This document shows positions 13,301 through 28,300 of a DNA stretch of 64,000 bases, one piece after another. The stretch's first letter is position 1; each line of letters starts with the position of its first letter. Made by a program: the position numbers and the translations under genes. Under the pieces are notes generated by a model. The model worked only from the letters and a program-made list of their open reading frames with translations, was not told the DNA's origin and made no database searches. The stretch is taken from contig JAUJPP010000005.1 of assembly GCA_030562195.1 (NCBI GenBank), forward strand, positions 682,001 through 746,000. The letters are read 5' to 3'. This stretch comes from Nipponacmea schrenckii. Its lineage: Eukaryota > Mollusca > Gastropoda > Lottiidae.

Positions 13301-16300
13301 TGTGCATAAATTGACAGGTGGTGACTTCGCTGGACAATTGGAAATAATTATCAGGCAATCACATGTTAATCTATAACTTACCATTATTATGACAACAAAA
13401 CCTATCAATAGAAAAACCAAAACCATCGAGTTGATAATAGACAACCAGTGAATCTAAATTATACAAAATATTACATATTTATATCTTAAATCAATTTATC
13501 AAACCTTCATTCTTCATTCAGACCTTTATATTGTAATGCTATGCTATATAATGTTATACTATGTTACATATTGTTATGCTATGTTAAATATTGTCATGCT
13601 ATGTTAGGAATTGTAATGCTATGCTATATAATGTTATGCTTATAAAAAATATATGTTATGATATATAATGTTATGCTGTTACATATTGTTTTGCAATATC
13701 ATATATTGTCACACTATGATTTATAACATTAAGCTATGCTGTTCATTGTAATGTTATGTTATATATTGCAAAACTGTTAGATATTGTTATGTTATATATT
13801 GATATTTACATTAGCTATTGTTTTTCTCCATTGGACTAATGTTAATACGTGTGGCGTTTATGAGACAATAACTGCCATTGCCTCATCACCAAAACATTGA
13901 GCGTAGTAATACACGGTAACCAATGTAAATAAACATGGCCGTCGCGCTATTAACGTCGATCATCTTCACGCTTGAATGTGAAATTCTAATTTTAATGTTG
14001 AATTCTAATATGTAATAAAGTTTCCATTAACCTAACCCAAAGCCAATCTAATACTCCAAGTCTCCTACAAAAATATTTGGCAAAATGCGATAGAACTCAA
14101 TTGAATTAGGCCTGAGTGTACTGGCCATAGCCGTAGACCCATTTGACCTAGTCCTAGTTACTCGCTTCAGTTTAAGAGCCTAAAAGTGCAGGTTTATTGA
14201 TTTTTTAATATTAAGTTTCAAAATTCTATACTTTAGCTGAAAATTAACTGAATTGAGTGTAAACTGTGGTCACCTATCAACATATGGAGCGGGCCTTCTC
14301 CTAGATTGGTCTTTATAGTTTATTTCATTTTCTCAACTTTCCTACTTATTTACATGCGGTCAGGTCTAGCTGAATAACCTCTCCGTTGTTCAATTGTATA
14401 CGCGTTCATTAAATTTCATGATTTTGTTGCTTTTCATCGTTAAAGTCGGAATTCATACCAAAATGTTTTATATTTATTGATAAATGAATTGATTTATAAA
14501 GCTTAAACATAAAATTGAGATAAACATTGTTTTTTCTTACATTTTGAGAGCTTTCCCCCGCGAACTATATTCTGACGAAAAGAAAATGGCTATTCCATCA
14601 ACAAGATCAACTCCAGCGACAAAGGCGGATAACATGAAATTTTCTCGCAATGAGTAGAATTTGTCGTGGTGACAGGTTTTCAAAACGTAAATATAAGCAA
14701 TAAACGGTCAACCTATGGCGGTAACGCGCATTCATTCAATTTTCCATCCAACCTTTGTCCTGATATACGACCATAACCGCCATAGGGTGACCGTTTATTG
14801 CTTAATTACACTGTTAGATATTGTTATGCTATATATTTTAAATACTCTGTTATATATTGTTATTCTATATTCTATATTTTTATGCTATGTCACATATTGT
14901 CACACTATGTTATATATTGTCACACTATTTTGTTTATTGTTATGCTATGTCACATATTGTTACAATATGTTATATATTTTGATGCTATGTTATATATTGT
15001 TATGCTATGTTATATATTGTTACACTATGTTATATATTGTAATGCTATGTAAAATATTGTCACACTTTTTTTATATATTGTTACACTTTGTTATAGATTG
15101 TTACAATATGTTATATATTTTGATGCTATGTTATATATTGTTATGCTATGTTATATATTGTAACACTATGTTATATATTGTAATGCTATGTAAAATATTG
15201 TCACACTTTTTTATATATTGTTACACTTTGTTATATATTGTTACACTATGTTATATATTGTCATGCTATGTTATATATTGTCACACTATGTTATATATTG
15301 TCACACTATGTTACATATTGTTACACTATGTTATATAATGTTATGCTATGGTACATATTGGTATGCTATGTCACATATTGTCACACTGTTATATATTGTA
15401 AATGCTATGTTATATATTTTTATATATTGTAAATGCTGTGTTATATATTGTTACAATATGTTATATATTTTGATGCTATGTTATATATTGTTATGCTATG
15501 TTATATATTGTTACACTATGTTATATATTGTAAATGCTGTGTTATATATTGTCACACTATGTTATATATTGTAATGCTTTGTCATATATTGTTATGCTAT
15601 GTCATGTATTGTTACAATATGTTATATATTTTGATGCTATGTTATATATTGTCACACTATGTTATATTTCAATGCTATTGTCAAATATTGTTATATATTG
15701 TAATGCTTTGTCATATATTGTTATGCTATGTCATGTATTGTTTCACTATGTTATATATTGTAACAATATGTTATATATTTGATGCTATGTTATATAATGT
15801 AATGCTATGTTATATATTGTTCTATTATGTTATACATTGTAAATGCTGTGTTATATATTGTAAATGCTATGTTATATATTGTAAATGCTATGTATTGTTT
15901 AACTATGTTATATATTGCTATGTTATATATTTTGATGCTATGTTATATATTGTGATGCTATGTTATATATTGTAAATGCTATGTTATATATTGTAAATGC
16001 TGTGTTATATATTGTAAATGCTATGTTATATATTGTTATGCTTTGTCATGTATTGTTAATGCTTTGTCATGTATTGTTAATGCTTTGTCATGTATTGTTA
16101 CGCTAGGTTATAGATTGTAAGTGCTATGTTATATATTGTAGATGCTATGTTATATATTGTAAATGCTATGCTATATATTGTAAGTGCTATGTTATATATT
16201 GTAAATGCTATGTTATGTATTGTAAATGCTATGTTATATATTGTTAATGCTTTGTCATGTATTGTTAATGCTTTGTCATGTATTGTTAATGCTTTGTCAT

Positions 16301-19300
16301 GTATTGTTACGCTAGGTTATAGATTGTAAGTGCTATGTTATATATTGTAGATGCTATGTTATATATTGTAAATGCTATGCTATATATTGTAAGTGCTAAG
16401 TTATATATTGTAAATGCTATGTTATGTATTGTAAATGCTATGTTATATATTGTAAATGCTATGTTATGTATTGTAAGTGCTATGTTATATATTGTAAATA
16501 CTATGTCATGTATTGTAATGCTATGCTATCTATTGTAATGGTAAGTTATATATTGTTATGCTATTTTATATATTGTTATATATTGTAAATGCTGTGTTAT
16601 ATATTGTTATGCTATGTCATGTAGTTTTATGCTTTGTCATGTATTGTTATGCTTTGTCATGTATTGTTATGCTTTGTCATGTAGTTATGCTATGTTATAT
16701 ATTGTAATTGCTATGTTATATATTGTAGATGCTATGTTATATATTGTAAACGCTATGTGATATATTGTAAATGCTATGTTATATATTGTAAATGCCATGT
16801 TATGTATTGTTAATGCTATGTTATATATTGTAACTGCTATGTTATATATTGTAATGCTATGTTATATATTGTAACTGCTATGTTATGTGTTGTAAGTGCT
16901 ATGTTATATATTGTAAATACTATGTCATGTATTGTTATGCTATACTTTATATTGCAATGGTATGTTATACATTGTTATGCTATGTTATATATTGTTATGC
17001 TATGTTAAATATGCTATGTTATATATTCTTATGCTATGTTATATTTTTATGCTATGTTATATTTTTCTTATGCTATGTTATATGTTGTTATGCTATGTTA
17101 TTTGTTGTTATGCTATGTTATAGATTGTTATGCTATGTTATATATTCTTATGCTATGTTATATGTTGTTATGCTATGTTATATATTCTTATGCTATGTTA
17201 TATTGTGTTATGCTATGGTATATGTTGTTATGCTATGTTATATGTTGTTATGCTATGTTATATATTCTTATGCTATGTTATATGTTCTTATGCTATGTTA
17301 TATGTTCTTATGCTATGTTATATATTGTAAGTGCTATGTCATGTATTACATTCACTCAGTTTGTGCCAATACAAGAATGATTAAATATTTTTAGATTCTT
17401 AAGTCCCATCTACACGATCATACATTTGTTCAAAACATCATCATACATTTGTATGACGGTGTTCATGCTTGTTGTGGATTTCTGTCTACACTGTCAAACA
17501 TCATCAAACATGATCCAACATTTGTATGATGATGTATGACCAATAATGAAGGGTAAGTATTATTTTTTGTGGGAAAATAATTCAACATGGACGCTCCAAA
17601 CAGTCTGTTAGGTGATGCTGCTGTATCAATTATCATTGTAACAATTCTTCGTCGCCAAAAACGAAAGAGGAGAGCGTGCAAGGTTCGCCAATGGATACAA
17701 ACAATTATATTTTCATCAACACATATCCATTTAAAAATAATCAGTACTGTTTAAACTGATCTTCAAATCAACTTTTAACAAAACCGACAACTCTCTATTA
17801 CATCAGACACAGTCCAAATTTCTTCTGTGTTAGCTGCCATTTTGAAAGATGGAAGGTAATCACATGACCTCTATACGGCAACTGATTTGTTAAAATTTAA
17901 TAACTAATTTAAATATTGCAAACATTCGTTGGTAAGATGTAACATGCAGCTAAAAATTTGAACAACGTCATACATGTTTGACCATGTTCAAGCTTGTTGG
18001 TAAAACGGTCTACACGATCTAACATTTGTCCACGAACAATATCATACAAATGTATGATGATGTTTTGAACAAATGTTTGATCGTGTAGATGAAGCTTTAG
18101 GTTCATTGTTATCACACAATATTACTATTTACCTCTAATGTTTTGGGGAAAAAACTGTTGTCACGTAATCTTTTACCTCTATCTTCGTACTTCATTCTGT
18201 AATATAAGAAGGGAAATTAAAGATCTTGGCCTATTAAGACAATAAGGATACAATATATATGCTAACTGGATTCTTTTCATTTGAATAAAAATATTTGGTA
18301 GTACACTTAAAATCACCAGTATGAAATGATCATACACTTTCTTTTAAACTTGTTTGGCAAACACCTTTGTCACAAAACTTTTTTTTTTAAAAATCCATTA
18401 CCAACAGTGAAGTCCCTCTACATAGTGAAAAGCTTCAGAGGGGGAAGTCCACATTAACAAGCCAGCAAACCTCAACCCTACACTAGCTCCCTGCAAGTGG
18501 CGCTATGCTGTGCTATGACAATGTTCTCATAGAGTACAAATCATTTATCACAGACTGGGAGTCAAAGCTTCACTTACCGGTACACCTCAATCACAAAATA
18601 ATGAAACTTAGCAATAAATCACCTAAGTTCAAAACGCTTCGAATTAAATTGCTTATCCTCTTTCTAAAGCTACGTGATTAAATGAGAATAAAATATAAAA
18701 CCAAAGCGTAGGACACCAAATCAGATTTTTTTACGGAGACATAGATATACTAATACTTTATAAGGACCTGTATATACCAGCCAATAAAATACTGACATCT
18801 AGCTATGTGATAACACTGCATTGAAGGACTGTCAATCAAACTGCTTGATATCCTGTTCCCTGATGCCTTCCTAATTTCTCATATTACCAACTCTTACATG
18901 TATAAGAGGTAACCATTGTATATGATCTTGAACTAGGGATGTACACAGCTATATATGTTTATGACAATCCTCAGCTCTGGACTTAATGACAGTTTTAGTA
19001 AGTCACCTTTGTAACCTGCAATTTCATTAACCCTTTGAACCCTGAGTGTAATTTAGATAGAAAGTCAAATACCCTGAGCTCACAGCAATATTTCTTAATT
19101 TGTATGACGTTAACATTTCTAGAGTTGAAAGGGTTAAATCTATTTTTTAATTGGTCAATCCCATCATTACAAGAGAAATTCAGCCTATATAAATTCAGCC
19201 TATATAAATTCGGCCTATATAAATTCAGCCTATATAAATTCAGCCTATATAAATTCAGCCTATATAAATTCAGCCTATCTATATAAATGATTATTTTTCG

Positions 19301-22300
19301 TTGATTTGAACAGCTTTAGAGAGGTAGTAATTACGTATTTCGACTTTGGCGAAAACGTATTGTAATCGTCGGATTATTTTATTTAATTTTTTTTTGGCGA
19401 TTCTTGGATGAGTTTGAAGACAAACTGGTAAAAGGTACAGAAATTCTAAATCTACAGTTGATCTTAGAATGATTTCTATTATCAAATAAAGGAAAACCGG
19501 AAGTTCTATCTCTGACCGGAAGTGAGAACTGGAAGTTGAGGTTTTTTCGCTTTAGCAAGTTTATTTTCACTTCGGTTTTGACCAGATTTTCAGATTTGAA
19601 AACTTCAATGTATTTGTCAACTAACAATTATAGGTTTTATGCAATTAGGTTAAATATTTTACCCACGATTTGCAATTCGATATTCAAGGGTCATCGGCAA
19701 AATTTTCAGACCGTGATTTCTCATTTAATATAAATGGTAAAATTTTGAAACTTTACCAGTTGATGGGCGATCTAATAATTTTTGAAAAAATGTGAAAAAA
19801 AAAATTCCACTTCCGGTTTAGCCTCAAATAACGTAATAACGTAACTTCCGGTCTATAACAGCTAGGTGAAAAGTGAAAACTGTTTTATTAATAACTTGTC
19901 AATAGTAATTGATTTGACCTAAATAATTAGGTCAAGCTGCCATATCAGCCGCCATTTTGAATTTTCGTTACAATTCTTAAATTTCTTCGAAATTCAGATA
20001 CTACTGATCTGATCTGATGAAATTTAGCACAGAGATACAATGGATCATTATCTACCTTTTCTTTGAGGTCGATTTTTAAATTTCGTTTTTTTTTTTTTCG
20101 AGTTATTCAAATTTCTATTTTTTCAAAATTAGGTCACTTTAAAAGGCTACGGAAGGTGTGACCCACTTAATCTATGACCTTGAAAATTAGGTCAAATAAT
20201 ATTCAATATATTGTCTACGAGTAGGTATTTTTTTATTTGGCTTACTTAAAAAATTCACAGAGATAAGTGTACTTAAATACAGCAAAAATTGATAATTTTC
20301 ATATTTTCGCCATTTTTAGCCGTTACGGAAGGTATGACCTAATTATTTTATGAGTTTGAAAACTAGGTCAAATGATATTCAATATATTGTCTAGATGTAG
20401 GTCATTGCAAATTTAGCCTACATAATATTTTAAGGCTCTCGAAATACGTTCATAATTGTAAGCAATTCTAGTTTTTTTAATTTGATTTTATATGTGAAAA
20501 TAAAATCCCAGAAAAATGTTCATTATTTAATGCTAGGAATTAAAGTTAATTCCAGACTGTCGGTATATTATCATTACAAAATAAATCTAGAGCTATAATC
20601 AAATAGTAGTAATCTAGAGGTATAATGAAATAGAAGGAATCTAGAGATATAATCAAATAGTTGTAATCTAGAGCTATAATGAAATAGAAGGAATCTAGAG
20701 CTATAATGAAATAGAAGGAATCTAGAGCTATAATCAAATAGTAGTAATCTAGAGCTATAATCAAATAGTAGTAATCTAGAGCTATAATCAAATAGTAGTA
20801 ATCTAGAGCTATAATCAAATAGTAGTAATCAAGAGCTATAATCAAATAGTAGTGATCAAGAGCTATAATCAAATAGTAGTAATCTAGAGCTATAATCAAA
20901 TAGTAGTAATCTAGAGCTATAATCAAATAGTAGTAATCTAGAGCTATAATCAAATAGTAGTAATCTAGAGCTATAATCAATTAGTAGTAATCTAGAGCTA
21001 TAATGAAATAGTAGTAATCTAGAGCTATAATGAAATAGTAATAATCTAGAGCTATAATCAAATAGTAGTAATCTAGAGCTATAATCAAATAGTAGTAATC
21101 TAGAGCTATAATCAAATAGTAGTAATCTAGAGCTATAATCAAATAGTAGTAATCTAGAGCTATAATCGAATAGTAGTAATCAAGAGCTATAATCAATTAG
21201 TAGTAATCTAGAGCTATAATCAATTAGTAGTAATCTAGAGCTATAATCAAAGAGCTATAATCAAATAGTAGTAATCTAGAGCTATAATCAAATAGTAATA
21301 ATCTAGAGCTATAATGAAATAGTAGTAATCTAGAGCTATAATCAAATAGTAGTAATCAAGAGCTATAATCAATTAGTAGTAATCTAGAGCTATAATCAAT
21401 TAGTAGTAATCTAGAGCTATAATGAAATAGTAGTAATCTAGAGCTATAATGAAATAGTAATAATCTAGAGCTATAATGAAATAGTAGTAATCTAGAGCTA
21501 TAATCAAATAGTAGTAATCAAGAGCTATAATCAAATAGTAGTAATCTAGAGCTATAATCAATTAGTAGTAATCTAGAGCTATAATCAAATAGTAGTAATC
21601 TAGAGCTATAATCGAATAGTAGTAATCTAGAGCTATAATCAAATAGTAGTAATCTAGAGCTATAATCAATTAGTAGTAATCTAGAGCTATAATAAATTAG
21701 TAGTAATCTAGAGCTCAGAGCAATAATCAAATAGTGGTATTCAAAGCCCATTTTGCAAATATTCAAATCAGATTTCACTCTTTGATTATTCACAGATAAG
21801 TTGTGTAATTTGAAGGGTTATTTATTCCCAAGAGTCAATGATATTAACAAATATATAACTCTAAGACTGAATACAACAGTCGTTTATCCTAGTTTTAAGA
21901 TTACAAATTACTAGTTGTGCGTCGAAGACATCTCTCTTAGGCGAACCAACCTATATAAGGGACAAATCAACCGGAATCAATCTGATCATATCGTACACAC
22001 ACTATAAATATTTGGTATTCTAGGTAATGTAGACAAACAAATTTCTCTGGATCTTACTTAACCTCATGCTCTTTTTTTTCTTGAAAATATCATCCATTAA
22101 TCGAATATAGTCAAATAGTAAAAATCACTATTGGTGTGAGTATTAAAGAAAACAATTGAATGAGCTGAAGATGGAACTTCCTATGAACAATATTCATGTG
22201 GCTTAAAACTTGTAAACTTACGTAGATTTGTACCATTTTACACTGTAGGTAAAGACAACTTCAAAGGGTGTTGGTACATCATCTATATTAACTGGACTCA

Positions 22301-25300
22301 CTTCCTTTGTTGTCACATTGGCAAAAATTATCTGAAATATTGTATTTATTGACAAACAGTGATACTCTGTATAATATTGTATTTATTGACAAACAGTGAT
22401 ACTCTGTATAAAATTGTATTTATTGACAAACAGTGATACTCTGTATAATATTGTATTTATTGACAAACAGTGATACTCTGTATAATATTGTATTTATTGA
22501 CAAACAGTGATACTCTGTATAATATTGTATTTATTGACAAACAGTGATACTCTGTATAATGAAACTTGGAATCTCAACCATTGTACTTAGAACATTCAGT
22601 TCTATTCATTTGTTCATATAATGAGTAAAGTTCACATCTTTAAAAGCTGAACTAAAGGCAATGACCTTAAGTATTCAATATTAAAATATTGTTAACTTAC
22701 ATGGTTATCATTGTATTCAATATTGAAATATTGTTAACTTACATGGTTATCATTGTATTCAATATTAAAATATTGTTAACTTTCACGGTTATCATTGTAT
22801 TCAATATTAAAATATTGTTAACTTTCATGGTTATCATAGTATTCAATATTAAAATATTGTTAACTTACATGGTTATCATTGTATTCAATATTAAAATATT
22901 GTTAACTTACACAGTTATCATAGTATTCAATATTATAATATTGTTAACTTTCATGATTATCATTGTATTCAATATTAAAATATTGTTAACTTTCATGGTT
23001 ATCATTGTATTCAATATTAAAATATTGTTAACTTTCATGGTTATCATTGTTTTCAATATTAAAATATTGTTAACTTTCATGGTTATCATTGTATTCAATA
23101 TTAAAATATTGTTAACTTTCATGGTTATCATTGTATTCAATATTAAAATATTGTTAACTTACATGGTTATCATTGTATTCAATATTAAAATATTGTTAAC
23201 TTACATGGTTATCATTGTATTCAATATTAAATATTGTTAACTTACATGATTATCATTGTATTCAATATTAAAATATTGTTAACTTACATGATTATCATTG
23301 TATTCAATATTAAAATGTAGGTGAGCCCAGAGATAAATTCGATGACTATGAGGTAAAAATCCACCTTCCTCCAAGTGACCAATAAATCCTCTGATAGGGA
23401 CATCATCTAAAAGAGATGAACACAATAAAACTTCTACATGTGAGATCATAAGATAATCAAAGGTGTCCGCAAATATCAAGCTGTGCAAGGCACATACAAT
23501 TTTTGAAAGAAAAAAAAATTTCTTTTCCTTCAGCTTAAGTTGAAGCCTATGTGAGATAAGGAATTCCACCTACACACAATAAATATTAGGCCATATTCTT
23601 ATTCAAATTTTACAGCCATTATTTTCTCATTAAACTACTACATTACATATACATTGTTTATTGTAAATAGTTTGTGTTTCTTTTTTAAAATAAGCATACA
23701 TACCTAAAACAAATTCAAAATAATACAAATCTTCAATAGCATTCTTTAATAAAGTCAAATCACTTTCTGAATACTTCACACTGCACAGTTCTTTTTTATC
23801 TTCTTCTCCTGTAAATTGAAGATAAAATATATGAATATCCCAAATTGTTACTGAATTGGCCATCCTACTGGTAGAGATATATAATTGGTCATCCTACTGG
23901 TAGAGATATATAATTGGTCATCCTACTAGTAGAGATATATAATTGGTCATCCTACTAGTAGAGATATATAATTGGTCATCCTACTAGTAGAGATATATAA
24001 TTGGTCATCCTACTAGTAGAGATATATAATTGGTCATCCTACTGGTAGAGATATATAATTGGTCATCTTACTGTTAGAGATATATAATTGACCATCCTAC
24101 TAGTAGAGATATATAATTGACCATCCTACTGGTAGAGATATATAATTGACCATCCTACTGGTAGAGATATATAATTGGTCATCCTACTAGTAGAGATATA
24201 TAATTGGTCATCCTACTGGTAGAGATATATAATTGACCATCCTACTGGTAGAGATATATAATTGACCATCCTACTGGTAGAGATATATAATTGGTCATCC
24301 TACTAGTAGAGATATATAATTGACCATCCTACTAGTAGAGATATATAATTGACCATCCTACTAGTAGAGATATATAATTGGTCATCCTACTGGTAGAGAT
24401 ATATAATTGGTCATCCTACTGGTAGAGATATATAATTGACCATCCTACTGGTAGAGATATATAACTGGTCATCCTACTAGTAGAGATATATAATTGGTCA
24501 TCCTACTGGTAGAGATATATAACTGGTCATCCTACTAGTAGAGATATATAATTGACCATCCTACTGGTAGAGATATATAATTGGTCATCCTACTAGTAGA
24601 GTTATATAATTGACCTACTAGTAGAGATATATAATTGACCATCCTACTGGTAGAGATATATAATTGACCATCCTACTAGTAGAGATATATAATTGACCAT
24701 CCTACTGGTAGAGATATATAATTGGTCATCCTACTGGTAGAGATATATAATTGGTCATCCTACTGGTAGAGATATATAATTGGTCATCCTACTGGTAGAG
24801 ATATATAATTGACCATCTTACTGGTAGAGATATATAATTGGTCATCCTACTGGTAGAGATATATAACTGGTCATCCTACTGGTAGAGATATATAATTGAC
24901 CATCCTACTGGTAGAGATATATAATTGGCCATCCTAATGGTAGATATATATAATTGACCATCCTACTGGTAGAGATATATAATTGACCATCCTACTAGTA
25001 GAGATATATAATTGACCATCCTACTGGTAGAGATATATAACTGGTCATCCTACTGGTAGAGATATATAATTGGTCATCCTACTGGTAGATATATTATTGA
25101 CCATCCTACTGGTAGAGATATATAATTGACCATCCTACTGGTAGAGATATATAATTGACCATCCTACTGGTAGAGATATATAATTGGTCATCCTACTGGT
25201 AGAGATATATAATTGGTCATCCTACTGGTAGATATATATAATTGACCATCCTACTGGTAGAGATATATAATTGGTCATCCTACTGGTAGAGATATATAAC

Positions 25301-28300
25301 TGGTCATCCTACTGGTAGAGATATATAATTGACCATCCTACTGGTAGATATATATAATTGACCATCCTACTGGTAGAGATATATAATTGGTCATCCTACT
25401 GGTAGAGATATATAATTGGTCATCCTACTGGTAGAGATATATAATTGGTCATCCTACTGGTAGAGATATATAATTGACCATCCTACTGGTAGAGATATAT
25501 AATTGACCATCCTACTGGTAGATATATATAATTGACCATCCTACTAGTAGAGATATATATAATTGACCATCCTACTGGTAGATATATATAATTGACCATC
25601 CTACTGGTAGAGATATATAATTGGTCATCCTACTGGTAGAGATATATAATTGACCATCCTACTGGTAGAGATATATAATTGACCATCCTACTGGTAGAGA
25701 TATATAATTGGCCATCCTACTGGTAGAGATATATAATTAGCCATCCTACTAGTAGAGATATATATAATTGACCATCCTACTGGTAGAGATATATAATTGG
25801 TCATCCTACTGGTAGAGATATATAACTGGCCACCCTACTGGTAGAGATATATAATTAGCCATCCTACTAGTAGAGATATATATAATTGACCATCCTACTG
25901 GTAGAGATATATAATTGGTCATCCTACTGGTAGAGATATATAATTGGTCATCCTACTGGTAGAGATATATAATTGACAATCCTACTAGTAGAGATATATA
26001 ATTATATTGAACATAATGTACAGTGATTATACAAGATACTTACTTTTAAACTTGATACTGTACAGTGATTCAGCCATTCGGTCACCATCCAAAACTTCAC
26101 CTAGTGTCAAACTCTTATGTTTGATCTAAAATTTATAAAACTGTATTTGTTAGAAAAGAGATTGCTACAGTTTAACATTGTAATTAGACATCTAAGACCA
26201 AACAGCCCAATATTTAGACGTGCTAATCCTTAAGGATGATTCACAAATGGGGACAAAAAATGCAGAGTGCACCAGATGTTGTTATAAAAAAATATTTTCG
26301 GGAGAAATTGGATCAAATTATCTTATCTAATCAATTCCAAAGCTCACAGGCCTAAAAATTTGTCAAAATCCAGGAGAGTCCTCCGAATGCTGTACACACA
26401 ATATCAATAAAATTACCTGTTCTGTTAATAAATCATATGCAAATCCCTGCAATTAATGGTATCTTTTTTTTTCTTTACGTAAATATTAACAAAATAAAAG
26501 TTTCACGTCTTGTACGAACTTCCCTTTGTAAAGTTGTTTGATTTTGGAGACATGTTTTTCGACACACCTTGCATTTTAAGTAGATAGTTTCTCACGTGTT
26601 CTCATCGAAGGTGAAATCAACAGTGTCCCTTAATGCCACACATTCAAAACAGTGTGTTTCGAAACGTATTTTTTACTGCTGCCAGATGCCATGATGAGAA
26701 ACTTGGAGTGCTGTGTTTGGATGGACTTTATGTGTGGTCATCAAAACATTATTACGCTATTTATCCGTGTTTATTTTTATCTATTTTACAGTATATTAAT
26801 ATAAATCTATGTCATTATATAATAATAATAATAATAATATGTAGAAATATAATAATAAACATACATGTGTAATCTACCGATTTTGTCGGGTTTTTACCGC
26901 TTTTGCATGCTGTCTCCCGATCTACCGGCGGGAGACCCAAATCTACGGATATTTTTTCTTTTCGAAACCATAATTTTCACGGGACCTATCATTTGTCAAA
27001 TGTGAAAGTTCTTTACCAAAAATCAATAAATATTCTTTACTTGTATTTTAATTCCCGGTAACGCTTGTTAATCTTAACCAGTGATTGTTGTTCATATATA
27101 TCTATTCACAATTACTAAATGCCATTTAAAGACTTTACTTGTTAATCTCACCCCGTAATAATATTATCATTGTCTGATTAATTAATCCCCCGATTAAGAT
27201 GATAATTTGATCCATTTTTCTCCCGATGTTTTTAAAACAACATCCGGTACACTCTTCTTTCGCTTTCAATTATTAAGTTTACTGTAGCCTTGATTTGACC
27301 AAAAACGAAATTTTGATATTTTATGATAATCGACAATTCTATGTGATTAAAAATAACATGGATATCGTGTCATAATTCTTTTTATATTATCAGTAGATTT
27401 ACATGCGTGACTAAAAGTCTTAATTGAATATTATCTCAAATTTCGTTTCCTAAAATCGTTTTATAATTTGACTGTAGCATGTAAACAACTATTTATTGCC
27501 TGCATAACAGGCTTCTTTTGATATCAAAATGTCAAAATAGAAGTGGCAAATTCAGTATTTCAATATTTCGTGAGTTTGCATCAGGAAAATTACTTTTCCT
27601 TTCATTATGTGTAATAAAGATGGAAAGAAATCATGAATTACAATTTTAGAAAAAGTACGGTACTATTACATTTACAAACTTTTCAAAATTCATGAATTTA
27701 CACAATTTGAAAAAAATCTACCAATTTTTCAATGCAAATCTCCCGATATTTTTTCATGAACTGTACACATGTATGTAATAAATCCTCGCCTCGATGAAGC
27801 CTCAATTACTATTTCCTTTCGAACCTAGTCTATAGGTCAACAATAACATTGAAACTGTTACTATAAATAACTCTACCAGTGAACTCTTGGCTTGGTTATC
27901 CAGACCTATATTATTGACTCGTAACGAAAGTCGGACAATTTGAGCTTGACGATCAGAACAAAATTTCTGTCTTTCGTGAAGTAATTATTTTTCTTTTTTT
28001 TTTCCGAATCCAACAGGACTTGGACGATTGGGATTATAAGTGTCTTGGCGCGAATGGGATTCGGAGACTCAAGTGAATTTTTAGGCCTGGCTCAATTAAA
28101 TTTCACTAAAAACCATTGAAAATTATAGCTTCTGATGTGTCTACATCAAATATAGAGACAGGGGCAATAACTCAAAAACTGCTCAGCGAAAAATAGTCAA
28201 TTTCTAATTGACCACTGTCTTTTCAATTCCAAGGCTCACGTACCAGGTTTCATTAAAATCCATTAAAAGATGGCGACAAATATGAAAATTATCAACATTT

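Noticed and set aside
26633..26872. 79-residue open frame as a small gene
   Set aside because: No similarity recognised, ends in an AT-rich microsatellite, and lies in an intron of TM9SF1.
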